Positions 47,401 through 58,600 of a DNA stretch of 64,000 bases are shown here, in pieces. A program made the position numbers and the translations under genes. Position 1 is the first letter of the stretch, and every line of letters begins with the position of its first letter. The stretch is taken from NCBI RefSeq assembly GCF_036588685.1, contig NC_086381.1:51707431-51771430 (forward strand). The letters run 5' to 3'. The notes under the pieces were generated by a model. It made no database searches. It was not told the origin of the DNA and was given only the letters and a program-made list of their open reading frames with translations. Origin of the DNA: Mytilus trossulus. Its lineage: Eukaryota > Mollusca > Bivalvia > Mytilida > Mytilidae.

Positions 47401-48544
47401 TCCGGAAAAAAAGGACATAGCTACCTTCTATTAGCTGATGCTATCATCTATCAGGCAAACTATTTAGCATAAAGGGCGAAAACGTGCTAGAATCTATATG
47501 AATTCAACCCACCATGACTTATTTCTTTAATATAAAATTCAAAATAGCTGACATTACTAATGCATAAAGAGCAACGGTAGCAACATATGAAATTAAATAA
47601 TCAATCCAGAAATCTTCCTTCCCCAACCCCGAATATCATACATACGTCTAACATTATATCTTGTCGATGAGGACAGTATAGACGAACTCAGTATTAACAT
47701 ATTAACTATTATTCATATTTACAGAAAGTTCTGCCTGCCGTGCAATAAGCAAGACAACAAAAACCATGCAGTTTACTGGTGTATCAGCTGTCCTGAATTA
47801 CTTTGCCAGACGTGCTACGGTCATCATAAAGCTCTCAAAGCAACCCAAGATCATAAATTGCTTAAGATAGACGATTATCACATGATAGGCTCAAGTTTAG
47901 CAGATTCCATTTCTCACTGGCGAAATGTTCAGTTAAAAGAGGACTGTTTGAAGAAAAAAGATATCAACCAAGATTTGAGCACGACGATTAAAACAATGAC
48001 GACAACGATTGAAAATGTTAGAACAGATTTACTCAATAACCAGTGGAATATCTCAGCTTTGGAAAAACAGAAAACTCTCTTTCATACCGAAATGATAATC
48101 GGCCGACACCGAGTAGATACTTTCCTAAATGAGTTTGAAAGTGACGTTAGACAGAAATATGAAATAGCATTTTCAACCTCCAAACAAATCGTTCAGGAGA
48201 ATATATCAAAGATAGAACACAAACTAAATGTTTTGCAGAAGAGAACAGAGACAGCAGAAAACATCAGAGAATTCGATTTTTCTGAATCACAGATGAATCT
48301 TATTAACAAGAAATTTCAACAAGATAATATAGAAGACAACATGCAAATTGAAAATCTCATTAATGGAATGAAAAATGTTTCTATTGTTGCAAATCCCGTG
48401 TTTACCGTTAATGAAGTGGCTAAACAAATAACTCTCAGCAACGGATTTCGAGTTTGCCATCACAATGGTAGTCATAATCAGCCAGAGATTGGTGAAATAG
48501 AGTCAAGCTCATCAACAATAGAAGCAGAGGCAGATCTACAATGA
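44459..48544 (+). CDS. TRIM-like protein C: short paralogue, B-box 1 and coiled coil only, 291 aa
   Basis: Coding exons are 44459-44514 and 47725-48544 (donor AATGTGTAAG, acceptor ATTTACAG, phase 2 as in A and B). The first zinc cluster is intact (FCLPCNK ... YWCISCPELLCQTC ... GHHK). An in-frame gap of about 34 residues removes all of B-box 2: MIGSSLADSISHW runs straight into RNVQLKED. The coiled coil follows, with the motifs KQITLSNGF and ESSSSTIEAE. The protein then stops two residues beyond (ADLQ and TGA), and no propeller-like sequence is recognisable downstream. In exon 1 the ATG used by A and B appears replaced by GTG, with the present ATG further down and in another frame. Either it is a decaying copy or a stripped-down oligomerising form able to pair with A or B through the coiled coil. 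The open frame despite two large losses makes the second idea worth testing. Confidence 0.7.
44640..44790 (-). repeat. Family R5 fragment in intron 1 of gene C
   Basis: GAAAATGGAAATGGGGAATG ... AACAGCAGAAGGTCACCAAC in complement is the R5 phrase. The ORF called over it is repeat-derived. Confidence 0.8.
44985..45099 (+). repeat. Four perfect tandem copies of a 28-bp unit
   Basis: The unit is TATATAGTAGTTATCACGAG plus TTATTAAA, repeated four times without visible change. It is intronic in gene C and likely length-variable. Confidence 0.9.
45330..45640 (-). repeat. R1 family, most complete copy
   Basis: Read on the minus strand it begins AAGAAGATGTGGTATGATTG and ends ATAATGTGGCGGGGTTAAAC, about 310 bases, with CCGTACGGCCTTCAACAAAT and GCCCATACCGCATAGTCAGC between. 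It serves as the reference for the other R1 copies here. No ORF and no clear Pol III boxes. Confidence 0.85.
45641..47724. other. Intron 1 of gene C, distal part
   Basis: 46380-46620 shares phrases with 24700-24960 (CCTAACGGGATGGATTTTAC). About 46680-46790 is an R5 relative. The rest is AT-rich with no gene. Confidence 0.4.
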
Positions 48545-49097
48545 AAGACATTTTACTAGACGACGCTTAACGTACTTTAGGCGATTTCTAACGGCAGGGT
48601 ACTAAAAATACACCTTTTTTATAGTTTTTTCGTACATTCAGACAAAAGGTTTCGGTTAGTGGTTCTATTATATCCTTATTTACTGCATATTAGTCAACTA
48701 ATTTAGAAAATGCCGATGCCAGACTTCTTGTATACAGCATAAATTGATATATTACGTCGAACACATCAAGTATGAAGAGGATCTTTCCGAAATTACTGTC
48801 ATGAAACTTAATTCATATATATTTCCCATAGTTTTAAGAGCACTCGATGGCATAAAGTATAAAACTTTCAATTTAATGATTTTGTTATTGAAAGGTAAGA
48901 GGAATCTGAAGAATCCTTGAGCAAAGGAATATGTAATAAAATATTATGAATTTTAATCATGACTTATTTTTTTCAACAACTTAATGTAAATAGTTTTATT
49001 TCAGTTGGGGGGGGGGGGTGTTTGGGTGTTTATTCTTCATTAAAAAAAATACTATTACTATATTCGTAAAGAAAACGTTGAAATACCTAACACTGTT
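48545..49097. other. Gene C 3' flank
   Basis: No remnant of the propeller-coding region of A and B was recognised. A run of 12 G lies at about 49007-49018. Confidence 0.5.
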
Positions 49098-49655
49098 AAA
49101 GAGTCTGTGTCGCTCACCTTGGTCTATGTGCATATTAAACAATGGACACAGATAAATTCATGACAAAATTGTGTTTTGGTGATCATGATGAGTTTGTAGA
49201 TCTTACTTTACTGGACATTCTTCTTGCTACAATTATCTCTATCTATAATGAACTTGGCCCAGTAATTACAGTGGAAAATATTTTCTAAAATTTTACAAAA
49301 ATTTATGAAAATGGTTAAAAATGACTATAAAAGGCAATAACTCCTTAATGGGTCAACTGACAATTTTGGTCATGTTGACTTATTTGTAGATCTTACTTTG
49401 CTGAACATTATTGCTATTTACAGTTTATCTATAATAATATTCAAGATAACAACCAAAAACTGCAAAATTTCCTTAAAATTACCAATTCTGGGGCAGCAAC
49501 CCAACAACAGGTTGACTGATTTGTCTGAAGACAGGGCAGATAGATCTTGACCTGATAAACAATTTATCCCAGTCAATTTTGCTCTACATGTTATGGTATC
49601 AGAGATATAAGCCAAAATCTACCATTTTGCCTTATTTTCTATTTTTAGAATAGAT
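49098..49655 (-). repeat. Family R2, minus copy, distal part
   Basis: GTCGCTCACCTTGGTCTATG through AGTCAATTTTGCTCTACATG is the complement of the 3' half of 15636-16911. Its missing proximal part resumes at 50565, so later repeats (49665-50560) have inserted into it. Confidence 0.8.
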
Positions 49656-49664
49656 TAACTTGAT

Positions 49665-49975
49665 ATAGGAAGATGTGGTGTGAGTGCCAATGAGACAACT
49701 CTCCATCCAAATAACAATTTAAAATGTAAACCATTATAGGTTAAAGTACGGCCTTCAACAAGGTGCCTTGGCTCACACCGAACAATAAGCTATAAAGGGC
49801 CCCAAAATTACCAGTGTAAAACCATTCAAACGGGAAAACCAACGGTCTAATCTATATATTAAACAAAACGAGAAACGAGAAACACGTATATATTACATAA
49901 ACAAACGACAACTACTGTACATCAGATTCCTGACTTTGGACAGGTGCAAACATTTGCAGCGGGATTAAACGTTTT
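49665..49975 (+). repeat. R1 family copy, inserted in R2
   Basis: It contains AAGATGTGGTGTGAGTGCC, AAGTACGGCCTTCAACAAGG and ACATAAACAAACGACAAC, ending near CAGCGGGATTAAACG. Confidence 0.85.
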
Positions 49976-49979
49976 AATG

Positions 49980-50195
49980 GAACTTAGCCGTATTTGGCAC
50001 AACTTTGTAACACCATACGTGTGCCTAAGTTGTAATAAATTGTCTTGTCTTGTCTTGTATAGAACTTTGGATCCTAAATGCTCTTCAGCTATTTACCTGT
50101 TTGGCTTTACAAATACGTTGATATGAGCGTCACTGATGAGTCTTATGTAGACAAAACGCGCATCTGACGTACTATTTTATGATCCTGGTACCTTT
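49980..50195 (+). repeat. Family R3 copy, core partly mutated
   Basis: CTGATGA at 50133-50139, GTCT and AGAC are kept; GAAA is changed to AAAA, and stem III has one mismatch (ACGC/ACGT). Confidence 0.7.
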
Positions 50196-50364
50196 GATAA
50201 CTTTTACACCACTGGGTCGATGCCACTGCTGGTGGACGTTTCGACCCCGAGGGTATCACCAGCAGTGTAGTCAACACTTTGGTGCTGACATGAATATCAA
50301 TAATGTGGTCGTTTTTATAAATTACCTGTTTACAAAACTTAGAATTTTTTGAAAACTAAGGATT

Positions 50365-50560
50365 TTCTTATCCAAGGCATAGATTAACTTAGCCGTATTT
50401 GGCACAAATTTTTGAAACTTTGGATCCTAAATGCTCTTCAACTATTTACCTGTTTTTCTTAACAAATATTTTGATATGAGTGTCACTGATGAGTCTTATG
50501 TAGACGAAACGCGCATCTGGCGTACTAAATTATAATCCTGGTACCTTTGATAACTTTTTT
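50365..50560 (+). repeat. Family R3 copy with intact hammerhead-like core (50486-50524)
   Basis: CTGATGA, GTCT-TATGT-AGAC, GAA, ACGC-GCATCTG-GCGT, A. The stem II and stem III pairings are perfect. A flanking stem I is not evident. Confidence 0.65.
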
Positions 50561-50564
50561 AGGC

Positions 50565-50762
50565 ATGGCGGCCATCTTGGTGGGATGGCAGGATCACGCC
50601 ACACATTTATTAAACTAGATACCCCAATGCATGATGATTGTGGCCAAATTTGGTTGAATTTGGCCCAGTAGTTTCAGAGAAGATTTTTGTAAAAGTTTAC
50701 AGATGACGGACGACAAGTGATCAGAAAAGCTCAATTGACCTTTCAGGTCAGGTGAGCTAAAA
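50565..50762 (-). repeat. Family R2, minus copy, proximal end
   Basis: CATGGCGGCCATCTTGGTGG ... TTTCAGGTCAGGTGAGCTAA is the complement of the R2 start at 15636. It is the other half of 49098-49655. Confidence 0.8.
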
Positions 50763-51101
50763 AGTGGAAAATATGCTCTTGGTTGTTTTAAGCAAACAAT
50801 TGCTAAGTGTTACTTACTTTACTTTGATTCACCTGAATCATTGACGAATATCATATGATTGTGGCCCTCACTTTGAAATAAAAATATTCCGCATACATGT
50901 ACATTTTTTATAGATTTTGTTTTGAGTCTTCACTTAGGAAAAAAGAAACCTATCTTATTACATGTCATCCTTAGCCATTCACCTTTAACACATAGTTTAC
51001 ATGAAAATGTTATGGTGTAGTAATAATTGGTACACAACTAAATTTATCAATCTTATGTAAACTCTTATCAGATTTTTTTCTTTACACAAATATTAAGTAC
51101 G

Positions 51102-51154
51102 ATGAAAGAGCACGACGACAATCAGTTTTCAGAGGATGATATTTTAGATAATTT
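51102..51154 (+). pseudogene. Possible orphan first exon of a fourth TRIM-like paralogue (D)
   Basis: ATG followed by 17 codons and 2 bases (MKEHDDNQFSEDDILDN, donor TTTGTAACT) has the same phase-2 end as exon 1 of A, B and C, lies in the same orientation and is next in the row. The bases before it (CTTATCAGATTTTTTTC) resemble the A/B acceptor. No matching large B-box exon follows in this window up to the next gene, so the rest may be lost or absent. Such a short piece could be chance. Confidence 0.35.
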
Positions 51155-51372
51155 GTAACTTTTGTGAAGTAAGCAATGTTGTGGTTTGTCTTGTTGAAGA
51201 TTAAAAATCTATACAGACATCTGATTGTGATTCCAAATTAAGTATTGGTTCAGCTTGTTTTGAGGAAATATTTTTGAAATGTGCAACGTATTCAGTTACA
51301 CCCTAGGTGGAATAACTGTTTCAAAAGTTCTTGTTAAGAGTATTTAAAAACCAGATGCTCCGCAGGGCGTAG

Positions 51373-53264
51373 CTTTATACGACCGCAGAGGTTGAACCCG
51401 GAACGGTTGGGGCAAGTATGGACACAACATTCAAGCTGGATTCCGCTCTAAATTTGGATTGTGATTAAATAGTTGACACAGCATAGGTTTCTGACACAGA
51501 ATGAATGTATTCAAATGAACTTAAAATTTTTGTTTTCTCTTAGAGCAATTAACTATGCTGTTGAATATTAATCCTCTCAAAAAAATGTTTGATGAAATTT
51601 TCTTTTTATTTATGAAATTTCAAATGAGAAAAATTGAACCCAATTTTTTAATCACATCCCCCTTTCCCTTATTCCAAAACTAATTTCAATTAAAATATTC
51701 TAATGGAGTTTGCAACAATTACTACTCATTTAAATACATCATAAAATATTAAGATGTAAAAAAACTGCTTGTTATCACTGAATGGTAAAGATTATCTAAA
51801 TTTATCAGTTGGTAGTAAAAAGTGAATATACATTGTATATTGTATATAACAAAGATTTAAGTTGATTCTGGACAAAGAAAGATAACTCCAATTAAAAAAA
51901 ATTCTTGCAGATATTTCTTGCTTACTATACTGGACAAAGAAAGATAACTTTTAATTAAAAAAAAATTGCTATTTCACAATATTGCGAAATTAGATATTTC
52001 TTGCCATTGCACAATACTGTGCAATTGAAAAGACTTGTATTGCACAATACTTAATATAATAATTTTTAGATCCTGATTTGGACCAACTTGAAAACTGGGC
52101 CCATAATAAAAAATCTAAGTACATGTTTAGATTCAGCATATCAAAGAGGCCCAAGAATTTAATTTTTGTTAAAATCAAACTTAGTTTAATTTTGGACCCT
52201 TTGCACTTTAATTTAGACCAATTTTAAAACTGGACCAAAAATTAAGAATCTACACACACAGTTAGATTTGGCATATCAAAGAACCCCAATTATTCAATTT
52301 TTGATGAAATCAAACAATGTTTAATTTTGGACCTCGATTTGGGCCAACTTGAAAACTGGGCCAATAATCAAAAATCTAAGTACATTTTTAGATTCAGCAT
52401 ATCAAAGAACCCCAAGGTTTCAATTTTTGTTAAAATCAAACTAAGTTTAATTTTGGACCCTTTGGACCTTAATGTAGACCAATTTGAAAACGGGACCAAA
52501 AATTAAGAATCTACATACACAGTTAGATTCGGCATATTAAAGAACCCCAATTATTCAATTTTGATGAAATCAAACAAAGTTTAATTTTGGACCCTTTGGG
52601 CCCCTTTTTCCTTAACTGTTGAGACCAAAACTCCCAAAATCAATACCAACCTTCCTTTTATAGTCATAAACCTTGTGTTTAAATTTCATAGATTTCTATT
52701 TACTTATACTAACGCTATGGTGCGAAAACCAAGAAAAATGCTTATTTGGGTCCCTTTTTGGCCCCTAATTCCTAAACTGTTGGGACCAAAACTCCCAAAA
52801 TCAATACCAACCTTCCTTTTGTGGTCATAAACATTGTGTTTAAATTTCATTGATTTCTATTTACTTTAACTAAAGTTATTGTGCGAAAACCAAGAATAAT
52901 GCTTATTTGAGCCCTTTTTTGGCCCCTAATTCCTAAACTGTTGAAACAAAAACTCCAAAAATCAATCCCAACCTTTCTTTTGTGGTCATAAACCTTGTGT
53001 CAAAATTTCATAGATTTCTATTAACCTGAACTAAAGTTATAGTGCGAAAACCAAGAACATGCTTATTTGGGCCCTTTTTGGCCCCTAATTCCTAAAATGT
53101 TGGGACCAAAACTCCCAAAATCAATACCAGCCTTCCTTTTATGGTCATAAACCTTGTGTTAAAATTTCATAGATTTCTATTCACTTTTACTAAAGTTAGA
53201 GTGCGAAAACTAAAAGTATTCGGACGACGACGACAATTTTTTCAAAATTTGCGGTCGTATAAAA
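51373..53264 (+). mobile_element. Family R8 element, 1.9 kb, TIR-like ends and internal tandem arrays
   Basis: The ends TTTATACGACCGCA and TTTGCGGTCGTATAAA are inverted repeats. Before the left end stands AGATGCTCCGCAGGGCGTAG, also found with the 17195 copy. Inside, one array at about 52060-52600 (GGACCAACTTGAAAACTGGG) and another at about 52600-53200 (CCTAATTCCTAAACTGTTGG, four units of about 155 bases) fill the right half. No ORF. Confidence 0.75.
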
Positions 53265-53589
53265 ATATATATTTATTGGTACAGTGTATGTTTACTTGCT
53301 TTTAATGATATGTGTTTTTGATTGAGTTAAGTAATTTTAATAGATATTTTATAACATATGTAATGTCTTTCTATATTGCAATGTTACACCACTACCTCAG
53401 GTTAGAATGAAGGTTTGCGTCTGTTAAAACATTTAAATCTGCTGCATTTCTTTACACCTGTTGTCGTTTGTTGGTGTGGTTCAAAAGTGTTTTTCATTGT
53501 TTTTTTTATATAGATAGATTGTTGGTTTTACATCAGTCATTTTGGGAGTCCTTAATTGCATGCTTTTCTGTGGAGGTCAATGCTTAGTT

Positions 53590-53700
53590 TTGAAGGCTGT
53601 ATATTGACCTTTAATGGCTTACTTTTAACTAATTGCGACTTTGATAGAGAGTTGTATCATAAGCACTCATACCATATCTTACATCTTCTTATATCTATAT
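53590..53700 (-). repeat. R1 family, worn copy
   Basis: GAAGGCTGTATATTGACCTT and GCACTCATACCATATCTTAC correspond to the R1 5' third in complement, more divergent than the other copies. Confidence 0.6.
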
Positions 53701-53934
53701 ATAAGCAGTAACTTATAAACAGCAGGAATCTTGCCTCTTCGTGTTTTATGCACTAAAAAATTAAAACACTAATTCTTAAATAAAAGCTAACAAATTTAAT
53801 TGTTCGAATGTACAACAAGTTTATTTTAAAGCACTTTAACAAATATAGCAATCAACAATATAAAACAACTGCATGAGATGACATAAATAACATGTACAAA
53901 TGTATACAAAATGTAATGTGTGTACTGTCAACTA

Positions 53935-54115
53935 AAAAAATACTGTAACAATGTCAGGAAAAATTACAGTGTTAACAATGTACTGACAAAATATAATGTT
54001 AACAATGTCAGCTTAAAAAATACAAAGTTCACAATGTAATCTGACAAAATACAGTATTGACAATGTAAACCAACATATTACAGTGTTGACAATGTAAACT
54101 GACAATATACAGGGT
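53935..54115 (+). repeat. Imperfect tandem repeat, about 33 bp units
   Basis: ACAGTGTTAACAATGTA / CTGACAAAATA phrases recur about six times with substitutions. Confidence 0.7.
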
Positions 54116-54982
54116 AAAAATATTATTGATCATATAGTTATCTGAAAAGATAACTATATCCTTTTATCACTTTATGTGCATCATAACTCTTGTAAACAAA
54201 TACTGTATTTTCTTCAAGAACAAGGTGGGTCTACAAAATAAATATCAGTTACTGTGGCAAGATAAACTATGAAGGAACTATTTAACATACTGTAAATTCA
54301 GAAATTAATGCAAGGTTTTTATTAATGCGTAAAATGGACTGAGTTGCAAAACGTAATAATTTAAACTTGCATTTTGAAATATTTTATATGAATTTAACAG
54401 GATTTTTTTCAAAATAGTAAAAATTAAAATTGCATTTAAGTCTAAAATGACAAAATCGCAATAATAAATGCTTGCAATAATTTCTGAATTTACAGTACAC
54501 AATTCCGTGTAATAATGATTCAAAATTAAATTCATATGATAGATAAATGATTTTTTTATGTAATGAGCTAGAATAAAAATATGTAATTCTTATGAAAGGC
54601 ATTTCATTTTACAAAAATAATAAATAAATAATAAATAGTCAGCATATTTGAACAGAACTTGTTTAATTGTTTCAGTACTTTCACCAAATACAACACAAGA
54701 TAAACAACAATCTATGAATGATGAAATAAGGAGTGGAATATGAATTATAATAGAGACAATGTTAAATGTTTGATTTTTCTAGATATTCAAATGTCCTTTA
54801 ATTTCATCCTTTAAAAAACACTCTATGTTCATTGTGTGATAACATCAAGACCATATCGCAGGAATAGAAGGGTCAAACATTTTCATGTAAAAAATTGACA
54901 ATGTGTACAAGTCTATCAAAGAATGCATGTGTCTCCATATAGTATAAGTAAAATTGGTCGTCACTGTCTTGGAATGGGAAAC
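54116..54982. other. AT-rich non-coding stretch, 3' side of the Q-rich gene
   Basis: No gene recognised. An inverted phrase TACTGTAAATTCAGAAATTA (54290) and TAATTTCTGAATTTACAGTA (54478) forms a hairpin of about 205 bases. Part of the stretch may be 3' UTR of the minus-strand gene. Confidence 0.5.
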
Positions 54983-55092
54983 GGGCGGATCCAGCCATTT
55001 TAAAAAGGGGGGGTTCCAACTACATGTCCCCATTCAAATGCATTGATCGTCCAAAAAAAAAGGGGGGTTTCAACACCCTCTGGATCCACGCC
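54983..55092 (+). mobile_element. G-rich hAT-like MITE with exact 8-bp target duplication
   Basis: GGGCGGATCCAGCC at one end and TCTGGATCCACGCC at the other, with G runs inside. TGGGAAAC flanks both sides (54975-54982 and 55093-55100). An 8-bp duplication fits hAT. It shares CCCCATTCAAATGCATTGATC with the copy at 3389. Confidence 0.85.
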
Positions 55093-55614
55093 TGGGAAAC
55101 CTCAAAAATTTAAAAATCTGGTACACGTCATCATGTCACGTCCTGTAGTTTGGGGGAAATTTTGTCATGTCATTTTTAAGCAGGAGATGATTGAAATAAA
55201 GTATGAAACAAGACAATAATAATACCTGACAAAAGAAATGATTTCTTTGAATGGTGACAGCTTCGTTGTTAGGCAAAACTATGAATGACTGATGACTTTT
55301 CTTTGGCTTAATATTGTATAACAACTTATCGTTTTGTCTGGAACAACTTAGAAACCAGATAATCTTACACTCACCTATAATAAAATACCTTCATAAGAAA
55401 GCATTGTTGTTCTAAGGCAATTAATGATATTTGATAAAAATTTCATACAAATAAATATTAAATACTTGCACAAATCTATAAAATGACAAAAACATTTATT
55501 TTCTTGGTCATTATAAAATCTTTTAAGAAAAATGTTAAATTGCACTTCTACCTCACAAGATATGTAATCTCATTCTGAATATTTTCTTCCTCCATAATAA
55601 CAGAATACAAGTCT

Positions 55615-58600
55615 TTAAATTAAATCATTGAAGTCGAAACTGTCTAATAAGTTTGATTGACCTTGACCCATGACTTGACCTTGCTGACCCATCTGCATTG
55701 AGTTAGGCATCATCTGTTGTGCCCCTCCCATCACATTCTGTTGACCCTGGGGATTGGGTCCTCGGAGCTGTTGCTGCATCATCATCGGTGGCTGCCGAAT
55801 CTGCTGGCCTTGTTGCTGTAATAATCAAATTGAAAATTAAAAATCTTACTGACTCATATCATCTAGCAGGTTAAAACTATCCCCCACAAAAAGCAGCTGT
55901 TACTTGCAAGTTGACAAAGAAGAAGATGTAGTTGAACACTCACTTATTGTTTGGCTTTTGTAGCTACCAATTAACCAGAATAACTTTAGACAAGAAAATG
56001 TATGTTCCCTATTGAAGTTTTTTAAATATAGAAAAAAATATATGTTGTAATTGACATTAACTGACTTGTTGGTCTGCTCTTGTTATAACTATGAATAAGA
56101 AGATGTGGTATAAGTGCCTGAATACATTTGACTAAGAAATAGTTCTTACTGACTTGTTGATTGTCTATTTGTTACTAACCGGAGTATATTTTCAATAAGA
56201 AATAGTTGTAGTGGATTACTGACTGATTATACTATAGATGTCAATACTTACATATGTTGAATAAGCAGTAGTTGTTGTAGTTGATGATAACTGACTTGTA
56301 ATTAATTTCCTATTGACTCAGGTGTTAAAATTTATGTATTACTTAATTTCTATACAATTATTGGGTTAAGAATTGAATGCTTCTTTTTGTAAATTCATTG
56401 AGGTGTATAAGCGTTGACCGAAATACATTTTGTATGAAGGGCGGAAGCGCTTCAGTAAAAAAAATGAGCACACGGTCAACGCTTTTACAACCCTATGAAG
56501 TTACAAAAAGAAGCATTCAATACTTATAATTACATTTTTTAGCTACGATCATGAAAACAGGAATTTTATAAAAAAAAAATTATTCTATTCACCTGTGCAT
56601 TTTATTGTGGGACCACATGTTAGCATGAATGAAGAGTTTCATTAAGTGATGCAATTGCTTACGGAATGACACCTGATGTGCAGTTAGCCAATCAGAATAA
56701 AATATTATAATGAAACATACATCTAATGTAATTATTAGGTAATAACAATAATGTTTTGCTGATCGACAAGTCAAGTGTTGTTGGTATTTACCTGTTGACT
56801 GAGCAAAAGTTGTTGAAGTTGATGATTACTGACTTGTTGTTGATTTGCTTGTTGTTGTTGTTGTTGCTGTTGCTGAAGCTGTAATCTTTGTTGATGAAGT
56901 CTTTGTTGTGCTGAAAAATAAGGAAGATGGTTTGATGAACTCAAAAATGTTTGACAAAATTATATAATTTTTTTGTTATACGGTTTTATACAAAATTTAA
57001 GATTTGTTTCAAACCTTAGGTTTTTTTTTAATCTGAATTAATGCTAAAAAAATAACAGGAGAAAATTATGAAACATTACAGATATTTGTCAAAAAATTTT
57101 TTTGCACTCTTTAATTAAAATCTGAATTTTGATACATTGTTATATACATCAAATGCTATTATACTTGAGTATACTTAAAGCTATGGTGGGATTACTTCTT
57201 TTTCATCATCCTTTACATACTCATCTTATCAAAGTAACAAACTTTTACTATGTATGTCAACCAAGAGTTTACACTTGTATGCATAGTCAAAGATTATTCT
57301 GATGTCCAACAGCTGTTTTTGCCAGACAAGCTGGACCACAGCCCAAACTTGTCTGGCAAAACAGCCTGTCGACGTCCAGAATAATCTCGGGCTATAGTAC
57401 GACTAGTTGTCGAGCAAAGCATATCTAAATCCTAAGTCAAAGTACATGTATCTGAAAAGTGTGACTAAAATATTTTTTTTTATTTAACATTTTGAAAAAT
57501 TTTAAATATCTGACAGCAACCCGAAATTTTGTGTTTGACAGATCTGAAAAGCACTATCAAACTACTGGTCAACCAAATACAAAGTCACTAAATTATTAGT
57601 ATTCCAGTAGTAGCAGCTATTATTACTGTCAAGTTGTAAACCAAATGTGAAGTAATTCTGTTCAGTTATTTCCTAAGAAAAGGGTGATGAAAATAATTGG
57701 ACAAAGTGATTGCAATCTAGGGATGTAATGAAAACCACTCTACATTTAATCCTAATAACAATTGAACAAGTTATCTGGCATGTATAGTTCATATAAATTT
57801 TTATAGATTTTTTACAATCTCCTGTTGGAAATAAAAAATAACTTGAATAATATCATGACTATGGCTGAGCTTTAAAGATTAGTATTAAAATTAAAAAAAA
57901 ACAATTTAGATTTTTTGATATTGGAGTTTTTCAATTATAATTTATATGATCCTTTTTAAATGTACATGATGTATTTTGTTTTGACATGATAATTTTAATT
58001 TTTAAAACAAATGCAAAAAGTCTACAGACTCAACATATAGGAGTGCTATAGTTTACAACACGTTTGCAGATGACCTAAAGCTGATTCAAATACAACATAT
58101 ATATAGATATATGCAAGTCTAATAATTGTGTAATGATCTAAGGACAGACAGAAACCATATATGATTCATGCCTAAGAGATGGAGAGCAAACAGAGATAAA
58201 TCTATCAAATATAACTATGACTTCTTACAGTAAAGTTTAACGATCTTTATTTAAGGAATGACTGTAATATCTTTTCTGTCTATGAAGAAATAACATAAAA
58301 AAATTGGAGCACACTGAATAACACCGGTAGCAGGTTATTTAACATTGTGCACCACATTTTTTATGTTATTTCGAATAGACAGAAAAATATTATAGTCATT
58401 TCTTATAATTTAATTCTAAATTCCATTTTAAACTGTAGAAAACCATGAAAAAACGTTCATGACGTCACGGTCACATGACTATATTATGTCTATGAGTATG
58501 GGCTCATAACAAAATAACCTCAGCTAATCAGAAGACGTGTTACATCCAAAATTAATTATTTTAGATTTGAAACAGTGTTAGTAAATACTTCTGCTTACAA

